From Clostridium sp. UBA4548 (GTDB lineage: Bacteria > Bacillota > Clostridia > Clostridiales > Clostridiaceae), in the NCBI RefSeq assembly GCF_002387895.1, contig NZ_DGLI01000001.1, positions 11,705 to 75,704 on the forward strand: 64,000 bases of DNA. The letters are read 5' to 3'. This document shows positions 9,253 to 17,432 of this stretch, piece after piece; position 1 is the first letter of the stretch; each line of letters begins with the position of its first letter. Position numbers and translations under genes: made by a program. The notes under the pieces are model-generated. The model saw only the letters and a list, made by a program, of their open reading frames with translations. It searched no databases and was not told the DNA's origin.

Positions 9253-9723
9253 TTATTCTTTTGAAACAATGTGTTCAATAGAATCTATATTGATTAACAG
9301 TTTAGTTGTAAAAAATTCTGGAATTATATCAGTTTCAGCCAAACTTTCTACTGGTAACCAGTGCAGACTTTCTTTGGTTCCTTGGTCAGTAAATTTCCTA
9401 TAAGGTAAATGTATGTTGGAGTTATCTTTCATTAAGTAATAAAAGATAATTTCATGATATGCTTGTCCTGTTACCTCAAAAAATCTTTCCTGAATAAAAC
9501 ATATTTTATCAATTTGAAATTCAATGCCTGTTTCCTCATAGACCTCACGAACAATAGCTTCCTCAGAAGTTTCATTCATTCTAACCTTTCCACCAATAGT
9601 ATAATAACATGGATAATCCTCATGTTTTGCCATAAGCAAGTTATTGTCTTTGAGAATAATAGCCGCAACTCTGTAAGTAAAGCACCCTTGATGATTTTTA
9701 AATACTATATTTTCCTCTTTCAC
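9253..9723 (-). CDS. NUDIX hydrolase
   Basis: Pyrophosphohydrolase of 156 aa. The Nudix box is complete: G in GGKVRMNE, then EAIVREVYEETGI (GX5EX7REUXEEXGU). The N-terminus FTYRVAAIILKDNNLLMAKH is the usual first strands. The start is the GTG at 9723, with GGAGG 6 nt upstream; another GTG two codons earlier is too close to it. Substrate unknown. A decayed MFS gene lies just upstream. Confidence 0.9.
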   Translation of the reverse strand: MKEENIVFKNHQGCFTYRVAAIILKDNNLLMAKHEDYPCYYTIGGKVRMNETSEEAIVREVYEETGIEFQIDKICFIQERFFEVTGQAYHEIIFYYLMKDNSNIHLPYRKFTDQGTKESLHWLPVESLAETDIIPEFFTTKLLINIDSIEHIVSKE

Positions 9724-9758
9724 AGACACCCTCCACTTTACTATATGAATATCTTTTT

Positions 9759-10026
9759 TTATATAATTAATCCCTTTATAACACCTAAAATTGTTACCAA
9801 TATACCAGTATTCAACAGTATTATATTAATAGTAACTTTTTATAAAATATACCCTCCAAGTAAATATCCTAATGGAATTGCTATGTAAGAGATAGTCATG
9901 GATGTAGCTGTTGATTTACCTAATATGTCTTAGGCACCTCTAGTTGATATATTGTTCTTAGCGCTATTCCAACAATAGTTAAAGAACATCCAAATATAAA
10001 CATAGCTATAGATAAGAATAGAATGA
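9759..10026 (-). pseudogene. C-terminal remnant of an MFS permease
   Basis: Minus-strand translation gives membrane-helix text (LSIAMFIFGCSLTIVGIALR, then after a frameshift GKSTATSMTISYIAIPLGY, LLGGYIL, stop, KVTINIILLNTGILV). This is typical of the last helices of an MFS drug-efflux protein. At least one frameshift (near 9930) and one internal stop disrupt it. About 300 N-terminal residues are absent, replaced by the VOC gene. Confidence 0.65.
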
Positions 10027-10027
10027 A

Positions 10028-10465
10028 TTAATCAAGATAATTTGAATCGTTAAAGTATATTTGATTACTATAAGTAAGTCCTATGCCAATCAATCTTTCA
10101 TCAATATCTTCGATAACAAATTCATAACTACCATAATCTGTTTTATGCGGCTTAGATACAATATGAACACCTTTAGAGGCAAACTCTTCATAAATAATAT
10201 CAATTCCACTAACTGTATCAGTGTCAATATAAGCGTCATACCCCGCGCCATATCTTTTAGTGTTTGATTGTATTTTCCCAAACTTAGATTGAACAATTAC
10301 AAATTCAATAGAATCCCTATATATTGTTGCAAAGTTATCAATCTTATCATAATGTGTTGCAAATTTAAATCCCAGTTTTTCAACGTAGAAATCTACAATT
10401 TTTTTTACATCTTCAGATATAAAAATTGGGCATGCATTTGTTAGTTTAACCTTATTATTTTGTAT
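10028..10465 (-). CDS. VOC-family (glyoxalase/bleomycin resistance-like) protein without canonical start
   Basis: An uninterrupted frame of 145 codons encodes a VOC protein: ACPIFISEDVKKIVDFYVEK (first betaalpha-betabetabeta unit), GFKFATHYD, SIEFVIVQSK, YGAGYDAYIDTD and a second unit through YGSYEFVIEDIDERLIGIG. No ATG, GTG or TTG is available at the 5' end. Between the in-frame TGA at 10472-10474 and the protein are only TAT, ATC and ATA codons, yet GGAGTG sits 9 nt before the ATA at 10465. Either ATA/ATC is used as start, or an ATG was lost recently and this is a young pseudogene. Translated, it would resemble small-molecule binding or resistance VOC proteins. Confidence 0.75.
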   Translation of the reverse strand: MQNNKVKLTNACPIFISEDVKKIVDFYVEKLGFKFATHYDKIDNFATIYRDSIEFVIVQSKFGKIQSNTKRYGAGYDAYIDTDTVSGIDIIYEEFASKGVHIVSKPHKTDYGSYEFVIEDIDERLIGIGLTYSNQIYFNDSNYLD

Positions 10466-10562
10466 GATATATCACTCCAATCTATCTTTAATTAATCTTA
10501 ATGAAATTCATCTGAAATTACTAGTAAGACTTAAGCTATCACTATAAATCCAGTGATGATAT

Positions 10563-10641
10563 TTACCAACGTCCAAAATTATTATACTCACCGTTAACAT
10601 ACTCTTCTATCCTTCTTGTGCCATGCGAAATATTTGTATTA
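10563..10641 (-). pseudogene. Short C-terminal gene remnant
   Basis: About 26 codons ending in EEYVNGEYNNFGRW-stop read like a natural protein C-terminus but have no start or upstream part. The fragment abuts the AATACCG hairpin repeat. Family not recognised. Confidence 0.3.
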
Positions 10642-10651
10642 CAACATAAAA

Positions 10652-10687
10652 AACACCGCATATTCATGTTGAATAATACGGTATTTA
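10652..10687. repeat. AATACCG hairpin repeat, copy 1
   Basis: Palindromic element CACCGCATATTCA / TGAATAATACGGT preceded by an A-run on the plus strand. It lies 30 bp after the stop of the AraC gene at 10717, where it can act as terminator. Homologous copies are at 12650 and 13087. Confidence 0.7.
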
Positions 10688-10716
10688 AAACTGATTTATT
10701 TTAATAGTTGTATAAA

Positions 10717-11628
10717 TTATTTTTCATTTAACTGCTTTACAGGTCTTGCTTCAATATATCCTCTGTACCCCATAGGTGCTAATTGAAATCTTGGTCCACC
10801 TTCATCGGCCCATTTAAAGCCATAAACTTCAGGATTGTAATTTTTCATTGTCTCCCAAAGTTGATTTATCTCGTCATCAAATTTTTCATCCTCATATGGT
10901 TGACCTTGAAAAACCATCATCTTACAGGGCTTAAGCTCAATTAAGTCAAATCCTTCTGGGATTTTTCCTTCATAATTCACTGGAACTTCTACCCCTTGGA
11001 CATATACTGATGTGCCAGGTTTTATTAAGTTTGTAGGCATCCACATTCCAATAGGTTCATACAGAGCTTCTTTAATGCTAGAAAGTACTCCCCATACATC
11101 ACACCCTACCTCTTCGCAATATTCAAAGTAATGTGTGGCTTTGATGCCACGTTTTAAGATTAACTTTCTTGCTGGACGGTCTACCACTTGCACAAAAACT
11201 GTTTTTACTTCAGAGTTTTTAGTCATATTATCCTCTCCTTTTTGAATCATAAGGTAATAATTACGAATATGACTGGGCATAAAAAGTTTTAGCGGAGGAG
11301 TATTTTTACAGTAATGTTGAGGAGTCATACCAAATTGCTTGGAAAACGCTCTTGTAAAACCTTCATGTGAGTCAAAAACGAAATCCAGTGCTACATCAAT
11401 TATCTTAACATCCTCATCTCGCAATTTAATAGCTGCTCGAGACAAACGAAGTGCTCGAATATATTCAAAGGGTGTTTTATCTGTTAATTCCTTAAAAATC
11501 CTTGTTGAGTGCCACGGTGAATATCCCGCTGCATTTGCAAGCATGTAAAGAGTTATTGACTCATTTATATGATTCTCAATATAAATTTGCATACGCTGTA
11601 CCGCATTTATCTTCTCCCAATTTTCCAT
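10717..11628 (-). CDS. AraC-family regulator with GyrI-like domain
   Basis: Regulator of 303 aa, paralogous in layout to the one at 8130. The AraC DNA-binding domain is N-terminal (about 8-110; PWHSTRIFKELT, HEGFTRAFSKQFGMTPQHY) and the GyrI-like ligand-binding domain follows (about 135-303; GFDLIELKPCKMMVFQG). GAGGTG precedes the ATG by 5 nt. It is bounded by an AATACCG hairpin downstream and a boxA-like repeat 175 bp upstream, a pattern shared with neighbouring units. Confidence 0.93.
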   Translation of the reverse strand: MENWEKINAVQRMQIYIENHINESITLYMLANAAGYSPWHSTRIFKELTDKTPFEYIRALRLSRAAIKLRDEDVKIIDVALDFVFDSHEGFTRAFSKQFGMTPQHYCKNTPPLKLFMPSHIRNYYLMIQKGEDNMTKNSEVKTVFVQVVDRPARKLILKRGIKATHYFEYCEEVGCDVWGVLSSIKEALYEPIGMWMPTNLIKPGTSVYVQGVEVPVNYEGKIPEGFDLIELKPCKMMVFQGQPYEDEKFDDEINQLWETMKNYNPEVYGFKWADEGGPRFQLAPMGYRGYIEARPVKQLNEK

Positions 11629-11803
11629 ATTATCACCTCTTGAATAAAGGATATCATAGATTTATTTAATTCTACTTGACCTACTTTGCTAAGGTTTTCT
11701 TGAAAATCAAATTTAACTTCATGATATACTGCTTAGCCCTAACTATTCAAAAAAACATCACATATTTGATATGTACTCATAACGCTACTTATGACTTAGT
11801 TTT

Positions 11804-11840
11804 AATACCGTATCATTCAGTTTTCAAAGAACAGCATTAC
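11804..11840 (-). repeat. boxA-like repeat, copy 1
   Basis: On the minus strand it reads TGTTCTTTGAAAAC followed by TGAATGATACGGTATT. The first half resembles the boxA/leader motif found before rRNA genes of Firmicutes; the second half equals one arm of the AATACCG hairpin. Copies are at 13960 and 15863. The rest of the 11629-11897 gap shows nothing else. Confidence 0.6.
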
Positions 11841-11897
11841 TATTATAAAATTCATTAGTGACTTAATAGGAAGAAATGCCTTTCAACTCAATGTCTA

Positions 11898-12554
11898 CTA
11901 TGCTTGTACTTTAAATTGACTACAAGAAATCTTAGAAACCATCTTATCTATGAAATCAAGCATATCTGTAGGTGTTACTACTTTAAACTCATGATTTGGA
12001 TTTGACTTGCGGTTATAGTATATATTATTTATCATTTCATCTATTAATATTGATAAGTCATTATCATTAAACAAATTTTGTAAACAGTAATTTTTAGAAT
12101 TCTTTATCTCTGACCATAATATTTCTTTATTTTCAAGGCTTCCGAATAATCGTGAATCAATTTCACCAATATCTTTTAAATAATCATCTATATACTCTTT
12201 GTCTCCAGTAATTCTAGTTGGAGTCCAGAACCTACTGAACCTACTGGTATAAGCAATATCAGTTAGTATATGAGCATAATATCCAAATAAAAAATCAGAA
12301 TTTACCATATCAACATAATTTACAATATTTAAGTTTAAATTATTTTCCCACTGTTCATAGTTAGTGTAATACCCCCAACCTTCATCTCCAATACAAAAGT
12401 GAGTTGTTGATTTATCAGAACGTAAACATCCTTCTCTAAACATAATTGCATCTGGGGCAAGAGACCCTTTATAAAATGCAGTAGTATCTTTTATATTAAT
12501 ATTATTTTTTAATAAGTTTTCAGCAATTTTTAAATGTACCATAAAATATCCCAT
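11898..12554 (-). CDS. Zinc-dependent phospholipase C-like protein (tentative)
   Basis: Protein of 218 aa resembling bacterial proteins of the zinc-dependent phospholipase C family. It has an N-terminal MVHLKIAENLL helix, KGSLAPDA, a THF motif near 52, and the helix FGYYAHILTDIAY with spaced H and D that could bind metal. There is no signal peptide, so it would be cytoplasmic, unlike secreted alpha-toxin-type enzymes. GGGGAG precedes the ATG. The assignment rests on these few motifs. Confidence 0.5.
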   Translation of the reverse strand: MGYFMVHLKIAENLLKNNINIKDTTAFYKGSLAPDAIMFREGCLRSDKSTTHFCIGDEGWGYYTNYEQWENNLNLNIVNYVDMVNSDFLFGYYAHILTDIAYTSRFSRFWTPTRITGDKEYIDDYLKDIGEIDSRLFGSLENKEILWSEIKNSKNYCLQNLFNDNDLSILIDEMINNIYYNRKSNPNHEFKVVTPTDMLDFIDKMVSKISCSQFKVQA

Positions 12555-12649
12555 TTATTTCTCCCCTTTGCTTAAGTATATAAAATATAACCAATTATTG
12601 CTCGACTCTTAATTATAATTATGCCTTACCTTTTTTTGAATCAGAACAT

Positions 12650-12692
12650 AAGAGATATCCCATATTCTCGTTGAATAATAAGGTATTATAAA
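12650..12692. repeat. AATACCG hairpin repeat, copy 2 (diverged)
   Basis: Reads ATCCCATATTCTCGTTGAATAATAAGGTATT. It shares the core with copies at 10652 and 13087 but has a weaker stem. It lies 50 bp after the stop of the gene at 12745. The 40 bp next to it (TCATTTAAGAATRTTRTATC) are also shared with copy 3. Confidence 0.6.
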
Positions 12693-12744
12693 TAATTCAT
12701 TTAATTGTAATATTGATCTCATCATTTAAGAATGTTATATCTCA

Positions 12745-13020
12745 TTATTTTTTGTCCTTGTTTTCGATTTCAATAATAGTCATGATAGAATAATTGGCTA
12801 AATCTAATAGGGTATCTATAATACTCTCGTCTTTTACTTCAGCATCCTGTTTAATTAATTGCTTGTATCTTCGCATCTTATCTTCTAATCTAATTGCAGG
12901 CATTATAAGTCCATATTCTTGAAATCCTTCGCTAAAACTATCACCATAGTCTTTATTTTTTGCAGTATATACCTTATTTAATTTTTCACATATTTCTCTA
13001 TGTTGGTCAATTTTTGTCAT
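12745..13020 (-). CDS. Nmad1/DUF1599-like protein
   Basis: Small protein of 91 aa matching the pattern of nucleotide modification associated domain 1 (DUF1599). NKDYGDSF is followed by RLEDKMRRYKQL and the acidic helix DESIIDTLLDLANYS, an arrangement reminiscent of all-alpha NTP pyrophosphatases. The family is common in phages and mobile regions. AAAGGAG precedes the ATG. A role in nucleotide pools or DNA modification is inferred from the family name only. Confidence 0.7.
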   Translation of the reverse strand: MTKIDQHREICEKLNKVYTAKNKDYGDSFSEGFQEYGLIMPAIRLEDKMRRYKQLIKQDAEVKDESIIDTLLDLANYSIMTIIEIENKDKK

Positions 13021-13086
13021 ATATAATGCTCCTTTCTTTTCTTTTTAGTTTCTTTCATTTATGTCTTAACTTCTTTGAATTGCGAC

Positions 13087-13127
13087 GTAAAAAAATACCG
13101 CATATTCATTTTGAATAGTACGGTATT
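13087..13127. repeat. AATACCG hairpin repeat, copy 3
   Basis: Best-preserved copy: AATACCG-CATATTCA / TGAATA-GTA-CGGTATT, with an A7 run at one end. It lies 50 bp after the stop of the gene at 13179, reads as a T-run-flanked stem on the minus strand and probably terminates transcription. Confidence 0.75.
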
Positions 13128-13178
13128 ATCAATAAATTATTAAATTGTATATTGGTTTTGTCATTTAAGAATATTGTA

Positions 13179-13421
13179 TCACAATACGATGTTTATCTTA
13201 CTTAGTTGTATTTTTAAATCCCAATCTTTTGGCTTTGACTTAGGATTAAACCACTCTCCACCTGAAGCAATCCATTCCAATCTATATTTTTCATTATCAT
13301 CATAACCAAATTCACATCCACAGCAGTCACAAATATCACGAGATGGCATCTTTCCGTTTTTCAAATAAGGTTCTTCATCTAAGCCATCAAAACCACATAC
13401 ATGACAAATATATTTCTTCAT
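13179..13421 (-). CDS. Cysteine-rich zinc-ribbon-like protein
   Basis: Protein of 80 aa with two cysteine clusters, CHVCG near the N-terminus and CDCCGCEFGYDD in the middle, as in CPCC-type zinc ribbons. The rest (WFNPKSKPKDWDL) is conserved-looking but unknown. Of two adjacent ATGs I prefer the second, at 13421, which is better spaced from GAGGTG. It probably binds one zinc; the function is unknown. Confidence 0.65.
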   Translation of the reverse strand: MKKYICHVCGFDGLDEEPYLKNGKMPSRDICDCCGCEFGYDDNEKYRLEWIASGGEWFNPKSKPKDWDLKIQLSKINIVL

Positions 13422-13480
13422 CATTTCACCTCAACTATTACGTAATAAATTACTAAGACGTCCTTTAATAAGATTTAGAA

Positions 13481-13882
13481 CTATTTATATCTATAAAAAT
13501 GGTTATTTTGATTATATGTAAATCCAAACTTTTTATAGAACTTATCAAGTTCACTAATAGCAATCAAACCAATAATAGCACCTTCTGTACAGTTATTGCT
13601 AATATAATCCATAATTTTTTCCATAATCAATGTACCAATTTTCTGTTTTTGATATGATGGATTTACCATTATATCCTGTATATAAAAGACAGTACCTCCA
13701 TCTCCAATAATTCTTCCAATCCCAACTATACTTCCTTTTTCTTCTACACAAACACAATAAATTGAATTATCTAACCCCTTTTCAATTTTATCATGTTGTA
13801 ATATGTTCCAACCAATAGAATTTCTTAATTGAATATACTCCTCAACTGTTGGCTTTTTTTCTATTATAGTAAGGTTCTTCAT
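13481..13882 (-). CDS. GNAT acetyltransferase (single domain)
   Basis: Acetyltransferase of 133 aa. Motif A is DIMVNPSYQKQKIGTLIMEKIM (pyrophosphate loop Q-K-Q-K-I-G-T) and motif B is LDKFYKKFGFTY. This is the size of minimal Acetyltransf_1/10 proteins. GAGGGGT precedes the ATG. An extended -10 (TGTTATAAT on the minus strand, 13942-13950) could be the promoter. Substrate unknown. Confidence 0.88.
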   Translation of the reverse strand: MKNLTIIEKKPTVEEYIQLRNSIGWNILQHDKIEKGLDNSIYCVCVEEKGSIVGIGRIIGDGGTVFYIQDIMVNPSYQKQKIGTLIMEKIMDYISNNCTEGAIIGLIAISELDKFYKKFGFTYNQNNHFYRYK

Positions 13883-13959
13883 ACTATAACACCCCTCATT
13901 TAAAATTACTAATATGCATAATTTAATACAATCATGAGTTAATTATAACATATTTTGTA

Positions 13960-13992
13960 AATACCATACTATTCAATTTTCAAAGAACATTT
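13960..13992 (-). repeat. boxA-like repeat, copy 2
   Basis: Minus strand ATGTTCTTTGAAAATTGAATAGTATGGTATT in two halves: TGTTCTTTGAAAATT, and an arm of the AATACCG hairpin. The further minus-strand upstream text GATAAAAGTGTGAC is also shared with copy 3. Lies 78 bp before the GNAT start. Confidence 0.65.
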
Positions 13993-14048
13993 ATGTCACA
14001 CTTTTATCAAAATACGACTATCTTCTAAGGTTTCGCACTGGAGACGTT

Positions 14049-14080
14049 CCTTTACCAAGCCAAGTATGGCTAGGTAAAGG
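14049..14080. other. Perfect hairpin of unknown role
   Basis: Arms CCTTTACC and GGTAAAGG enclose a second stem AGCC / GGCT, giving a 12-bp two-part hairpin without T-run. It lies in the 300-bp gap between the two GNAT genes, upstream of boxA-like copy 2. The remaining sequence of the gap has unusually mixed composition but no frame. Confidence 0.5.
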
Positions 14081-14181
14081 AATATACTTTGGCTACTCTG
14101 AAAACTTGAACAAAACTTGCTAAAGCTGACTTCAGTACATTATTAGGTGAAGCGCTTATACTATTTTGTATATGAAATATC

Positions 14182-15024
14182 TCATTTTATAATTAATCTT
14201 CTACAGTCTTGAGCTTGTACAACTTTAAATCCTATATTTTTATATAACTTAAGGGCTTTCTCATTACTTGCTAATGCATTTAAGTTCACACCTGCTGCAT
14301 TTTGCTCTAAACCTCTATTTATTGTAAATTCTAATATTTTTTTACCGTAGCCTTTTCCCTGATATTTGATATTAACAAACAATAAATCTATCTCAGCATT
14401 TTTTACCATTGAGGCACCCACAATCTCATTGTTTTCTAAAAAAATATATATGTATTCTTTTTCCTCAAGTGTTGCCTTTCTATTATTTTCAATAGCCTCT
14501 TTGCTTGCACTCAAATACCAATTATATGGCTTAATATCATTTTCTCTTCTTAATACTGAGAAAGCTTCACTTTCAAGCCTTATTTTATCCTCGTAATACT
14601 TATCTTCATATTTTACTGCGCGAATATTATGTTCATTAAATTTAGCTCCCTCATATGAAAAGCGATATACAGAATACCAATATTCAAATCCAATTTCATT
14701 AAATAGCTGTTGCCAGGTGAGATTATCTTTAACATGAGAAACTTCAATAAAATTTATAGACCTCTCTATAAAAAGTTTTTTAGCTTCTTCCCAAAGTTTC
14801 AAACCTACTGGTATTATTAGTTCGTCAGTTGCAGCTCCCATTTCAACATAACAATGGCCGCCACCCATTACTAAATGAATAAATCCTTCAATTCCATTAT
14901 CATCGTATACCAAAATTTTAGATGCAGACTTCAAATTTTCAATTTCTGCTGGCATCGCCTTGTATTCTAATGTATATATTTTTACAATTTCATCAATATC
15001 AGATTGTTTATAATCTCTAATCAT
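14182..15024 (-). CDS. Tandem-domain GNAT acetyltransferase
   Basis: Protein of 280 aa with two GNAT folds. The N-terminal one (about 1-140) lacks a good acetyl-CoA loop and is probably degenerate. The C-terminal one (about 145-280) has LLFVNIKYQGKGYGKKILEF and LKLYKNIGFKVV. I start it at the ATG at 15024, with AGGAG 7 nt upstream; an upstream ATG would add 22 residues without a site. Such double GNATs occur in mycothiol synthase-like and antibiotic-modifying families; substrate unknown. Confidence 0.87.
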   Translation of the reverse strand: MIRDYKQSDIDEIVKIYTLEYKAMPAEIENLKSASKILVYDDNGIEGFIHLVMGGGHCYVEMGAATDELIIPVGLKLWEEAKKLFIERSINFIEVSHVKDNLTWQQLFNEIGFEYWYSVYRFSYEGAKFNEHNIRAVKYEDKYYEDKIRLESEAFSVLRRENDIKPYNWYLSASKEAIENNRKATLEEKEYIYIFLENNEIVGASMVKNAEIDLLFVNIKYQGKGYGKKILEFTINRGLEQNAAGVNLNALASNEKALKLYKNIGFKVVQAQDCRRLIIK

Positions 15025-15099
15025 ATTTATTCTCCTTTTTCTTTTATTAAAACACTTCAAATTATGCATAAACATTTCACCTAACACCATAATTACAAA

Positions 15100-15729
15100 T
15101 TAAATAACCAAATTATTTAAATGCTCTATATTATTAGAATCAATTATTTTCCACTCACCCAATATGTACTCAATGCTATGAATACCAGTATTTGATGATT
15201 TGCATAATTTAGCACTTTTATTTGTCCAGTCTAAGCCATTTATCATGTAATAGATAACCTTAATTACTCCACCATGTGTAACGAGCATTACATTTGGACC
15301 AATTTCACCATTAAGTATTTCATCACAAAGCTTTTCATAAGCGTTTTTTATTCTATAATAAAACTCTATTGGACTTTCTCCACCTGGATATCGTTCATCC
15401 ATCTGTAGTGTATTAAAATAAAGACCTGGGTATTTATGAAGTGCTTCAGTATTCAGCATACCTGCTAATAACCCATTATTAATTTCTCTCCACTCTTCAC
15501 AGAATTTTACAGGCATATTAAGCTTTGCAGATATTTCATTTACCGTTTCAACTGTTCGGCTTAAATCACTACTAGCTAGTGTATTAATATTATATTTATC
15601 TTTATTGTTATATAAATGCTCTGCTAACTTCTTTGATTGATTTACTCCCTCTTTAATTAACCCCAGATTACTCCATCCTCCACGATACTCCTCATAATCC
15701 TTACCATGCCTAACCAAATATATAATCAT
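15100..15729 (-). CDS. Histidine phosphatase (phosphoglycerate mutase-like)
   Basis: Member of histidine phosphatase branch 1, 209 aa. The N-terminal YLVRHGKD holds the phospho-accepting histidine, the arginine of SSDLSRTVETV belongs to the pocket, and VTHGGVIK carries the second histidine. GGAGG lies 8 nt before the ATG. Related proteins dephosphorylate small metabolites such as alpha-ribazole phosphate or sugar phosphates; the substrate here is unknown. Confidence 0.92.
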   Translation of the reverse strand: MIIYLVRHGKDYEEYRGGWSNLGLIKEGVNQSKKLAEHLYNNKDKYNINTLASSDLSRTVETVNEISAKLNMPVKFCEEWREINNGLLAGMLNTEALHKYPGLYFNTLQMDERYPGGESPIEFYYRIKNAYEKLCDEILNGEIGPNVMLVTHGGVIKVIYYMINGLDWTNKSAKLCKSSNTGIHSIEYILGEWKIIDSNNIEHLNNLVI

Positions 15730-15862
15730 ATTTTATGCCTCCTTATGTGGATTTCTGTTTTCACGATATGTTACATCTATGACTTAACTCATAAGAAAAG
15801 TGCACCATACTTACCACTTCATTCCACGAATTTCTAGTGTACTTCCTTTAACTTTTATTTTT

Positions 15863-15895
15863 AATACCGCGTTATTCAATTTTCAAAGAACATTA
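15863..15895 (-). repeat. boxA-like repeat, copy 3
   Basis: Minus strand TAATGTTCTTTGAAAATTG then AATAACGCGGTATT. The same two-part structure as copies at 11804 and 13960. Lies 134 bp before the histidine phosphatase start. Confidence 0.65.
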
Positions 15896-15977
15896 CTCGT
15901 TTTATCAATTTCTATAGTTACGTCACGTTTTTATCAAACAGCAAAATTTAACCCTTTATTTAATACTTAAATGTTAA

Positions 15978-16868
15978 CTAAATTTCAACTTCCCGAGTCA
16001 TATAAGCCTTTTCAGGTAAACCCAAAAACCCTAACTTATTGTAAAATATTTCTGCATTATTCCCTACTGTAACATTCAACCTTATTGCAGGATAGTTTCT
16101 ATATAATAAATTTAATGTTCTTTGAATCATCTTTGCCCCTAGACCTCTTCTTTGAAATTCAGGATGCACAACAAAATCAAGTATATAGGGTAACTCATTA
16201 ATAAATCCAACCATACATGCACCAATTAACTTGTTTGTTTTGGTATCTAAAATTAATGTAGACCATTCATTTGTGACATCCATCGCTTGCGCGTGCTTAA
16301 AATAACCTTGAACGTTTGAAACTTGAAAATCATAGGATTGGGATGCAATATATTGCAGTTCATTAGTACCATATGTATCAAAATAAAGTTTTGCCATGGC
16401 TTCGGTATACTCAATTTTAGGAGCTATAATTTTATATCGCTCCTCCCATATAACGTTAAACTCGCTAGTAGCACATACCATAAGCCTCTCTGTTCTCTGC
16501 ATTTGATAACCATTAATTGTATAATACTCCATTAACCTTGAATCAGAATCAGGAATTACAATATCTTTGCTTTTGTCTGACATTGAACTAACATACAAAG
16601 TTAATACCTCAATTAGTTCCTTATTATCATTAAAAGGTGGTATAGTAAATATACACTTTAGCATATTCGGTTTGATGAGTGCTCCACCTACTCTTTTACC
16701 ATCTCTTTCTACCCAATAACAAAAATCTAAATTCTTGTAACGTTCTATATCGCTTTGAAAGCTTAATGACATCCATTCATTAAAATTGCTTAATCTATAA
16801 ATGGCATGATATTTTGACCATTCTTCTGGGTTAGCCCGATTAATTTTATAGCTATCTAAGTGCCCCAA
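15978..16868 (-). CDS. GNAT acetyltransferase (two-domain)
   Basis: Protein of 296 aa. The C-terminal GNAT domain (about 155-290) shows LDFVVHPEFQRRGLGAKMIQ (motif A) and AEIFYNKLGFLGL (motif B). The N-terminal half is likely a degenerate GNAT fold. The best start is the TTG at 16868, 5-6 nt after GGGGGAG; an in-frame TTG further upstream precedes this site. Copy D of the dispersed promoter-like repeat lies 60 bp upstream. Confidence 0.87.
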   Translation of the reverse strand: MGHLDSYKINRANPEEWSKYHAIYRLSNFNEWMSLSFQSDIERYKNLDFCYWVERDGKRVGGALIKPNMLKCIFTIPPFNDNKELIEVLTLYVSSMSDKSKDIVIPDSDSRLMEYYTINGYQMQRTERLMVCATSEFNVIWEERYKIIAPKIEYTEAMAKLYFDTYGTNELQYIASQSYDFQVSNVQGYFKHAQAMDVTNEWSTLILDTKTNKLIGACMVGFINELPYILDFVVHPEFQRRGLGAKMIQRTLNLLYRNYPAIRLNVTVGNNAEIFYNKLGFLGLPEKAYMTREVEI

Positions 16869-16927
16869 ACTCTCTCCCCCTCTCAATTATTAGCCCCCCT
16901 ATTTAGTTCATTTCTAATTAATCCCAT

Positions 16928-16959
16928 TCTACCATATAATTACTGTAATAATATACCTG
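16928..16959 (-). promoter_or_regulatory. Dispersed promoter-like repeat, copy D
   Basis: Minus-strand core GGTATATTATTACAGTAA then TTATATGGTAGAAT. Same orientation as the downstream GNAT gene. The TATAAT position is changed (GGGATT), so this copy may be weak or use another -10. The matching terminator hairpin lies directly upstream at 16993-17048. Confidence 0.55.
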
Positions 16960-16992
16960 ATAACTCTATTTATTGGAAAAAAACAAAAATAA

Positions 16993-17048
16993 AGACAATT
17001 TATGGCGAATGCTTTAATATTATTAAAGCTTTACCTATAAATTGTCTT
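16993..17048 (-). terminator. Terminator half of repeat module D
   Basis: Stem AAGACAATTTAT / ATAAATTGTCTT with an inner stem GCTTTAAT / ATTAAAGC, followed on the minus strand by TTTATTTTTG. It lies 130 bp after the stop of the gene at 17181. Confidence 0.75.
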
Positions 17049-17180
17049 CTTATGATTATATAACTGAACTAGTTAAAAGCCTCTCTTAACTTTTATACAG
17101 CTAATAAAATTTCTTTTAAATTATTTTCTGTTTTAAGATTTTTCTTAATAGTGGTAAATTTGAAAAATCTTATTTATTAT

Positions 17181-17432
17181 TTACCCTTTAAGACCCTTGG
17201 CTTGTCGCTCCATATTTTCTATGACAACATCATGAATATCCCCTAATGAAGCACAATATTCAAGAACTTCCCATGGAGTATTAGTGTGGAAATGTATTTT
17301 TATCAGCTCTTCATCCCCAACTACAAGCAAACAATCACCTTCAAAATTTTTCGAAATATAATCATTTATTGCATCTTCTGAAAGATTTTCACCTTCAATT
17401 AATAGCTGTGTATCAAATTTGTACTCAATCAT
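17181..17432 (-). CDS. Stand-alone FakA/YloV C-terminal-like domain
   Basis: Small protein of 83 aa resembling the last domain of fatty-acid kinase FakA/YloV-type and DAK1-like proteins. FDTQLLIEG is followed by DCLLVVGDEELIKIHFHTNTPWEVLEYCASLGD, where the HFHTN motif is diagnostic (consensus VHVHTNxP). The kinase domain is absent, yet GGAGT and spacing are good, so it is a genuine small gene or a fossil piece. Function unknown. Confidence 0.7.
   Translation of the reverse strand: MIEYKFDTQLLIEGENLSEDAINDYISKNFEGDCLLVVGDEELIKIHFHTNTPWEVLEYCASLGDIHDVVIENMERQAKGLKG

Noticed and set aside
9454..9888. 144-codon plus-strand frame over the NUDIX gene
   Set aside because: Opposite-strand shadow of the NUDIX gene and the MFS remnant, without start signals.
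11676..11858. 60-codon plus-strand frame
   Set aside because: No ribosome site, runs over the boxA-like repeat and reads against all neighbours.
13990..14048. Group II intron remnant (GTGCG on the minus strand near 14035)
   Set aside because: No domain V/VI pattern and no reverse transcriptase gene; a five-base match is not evidence.
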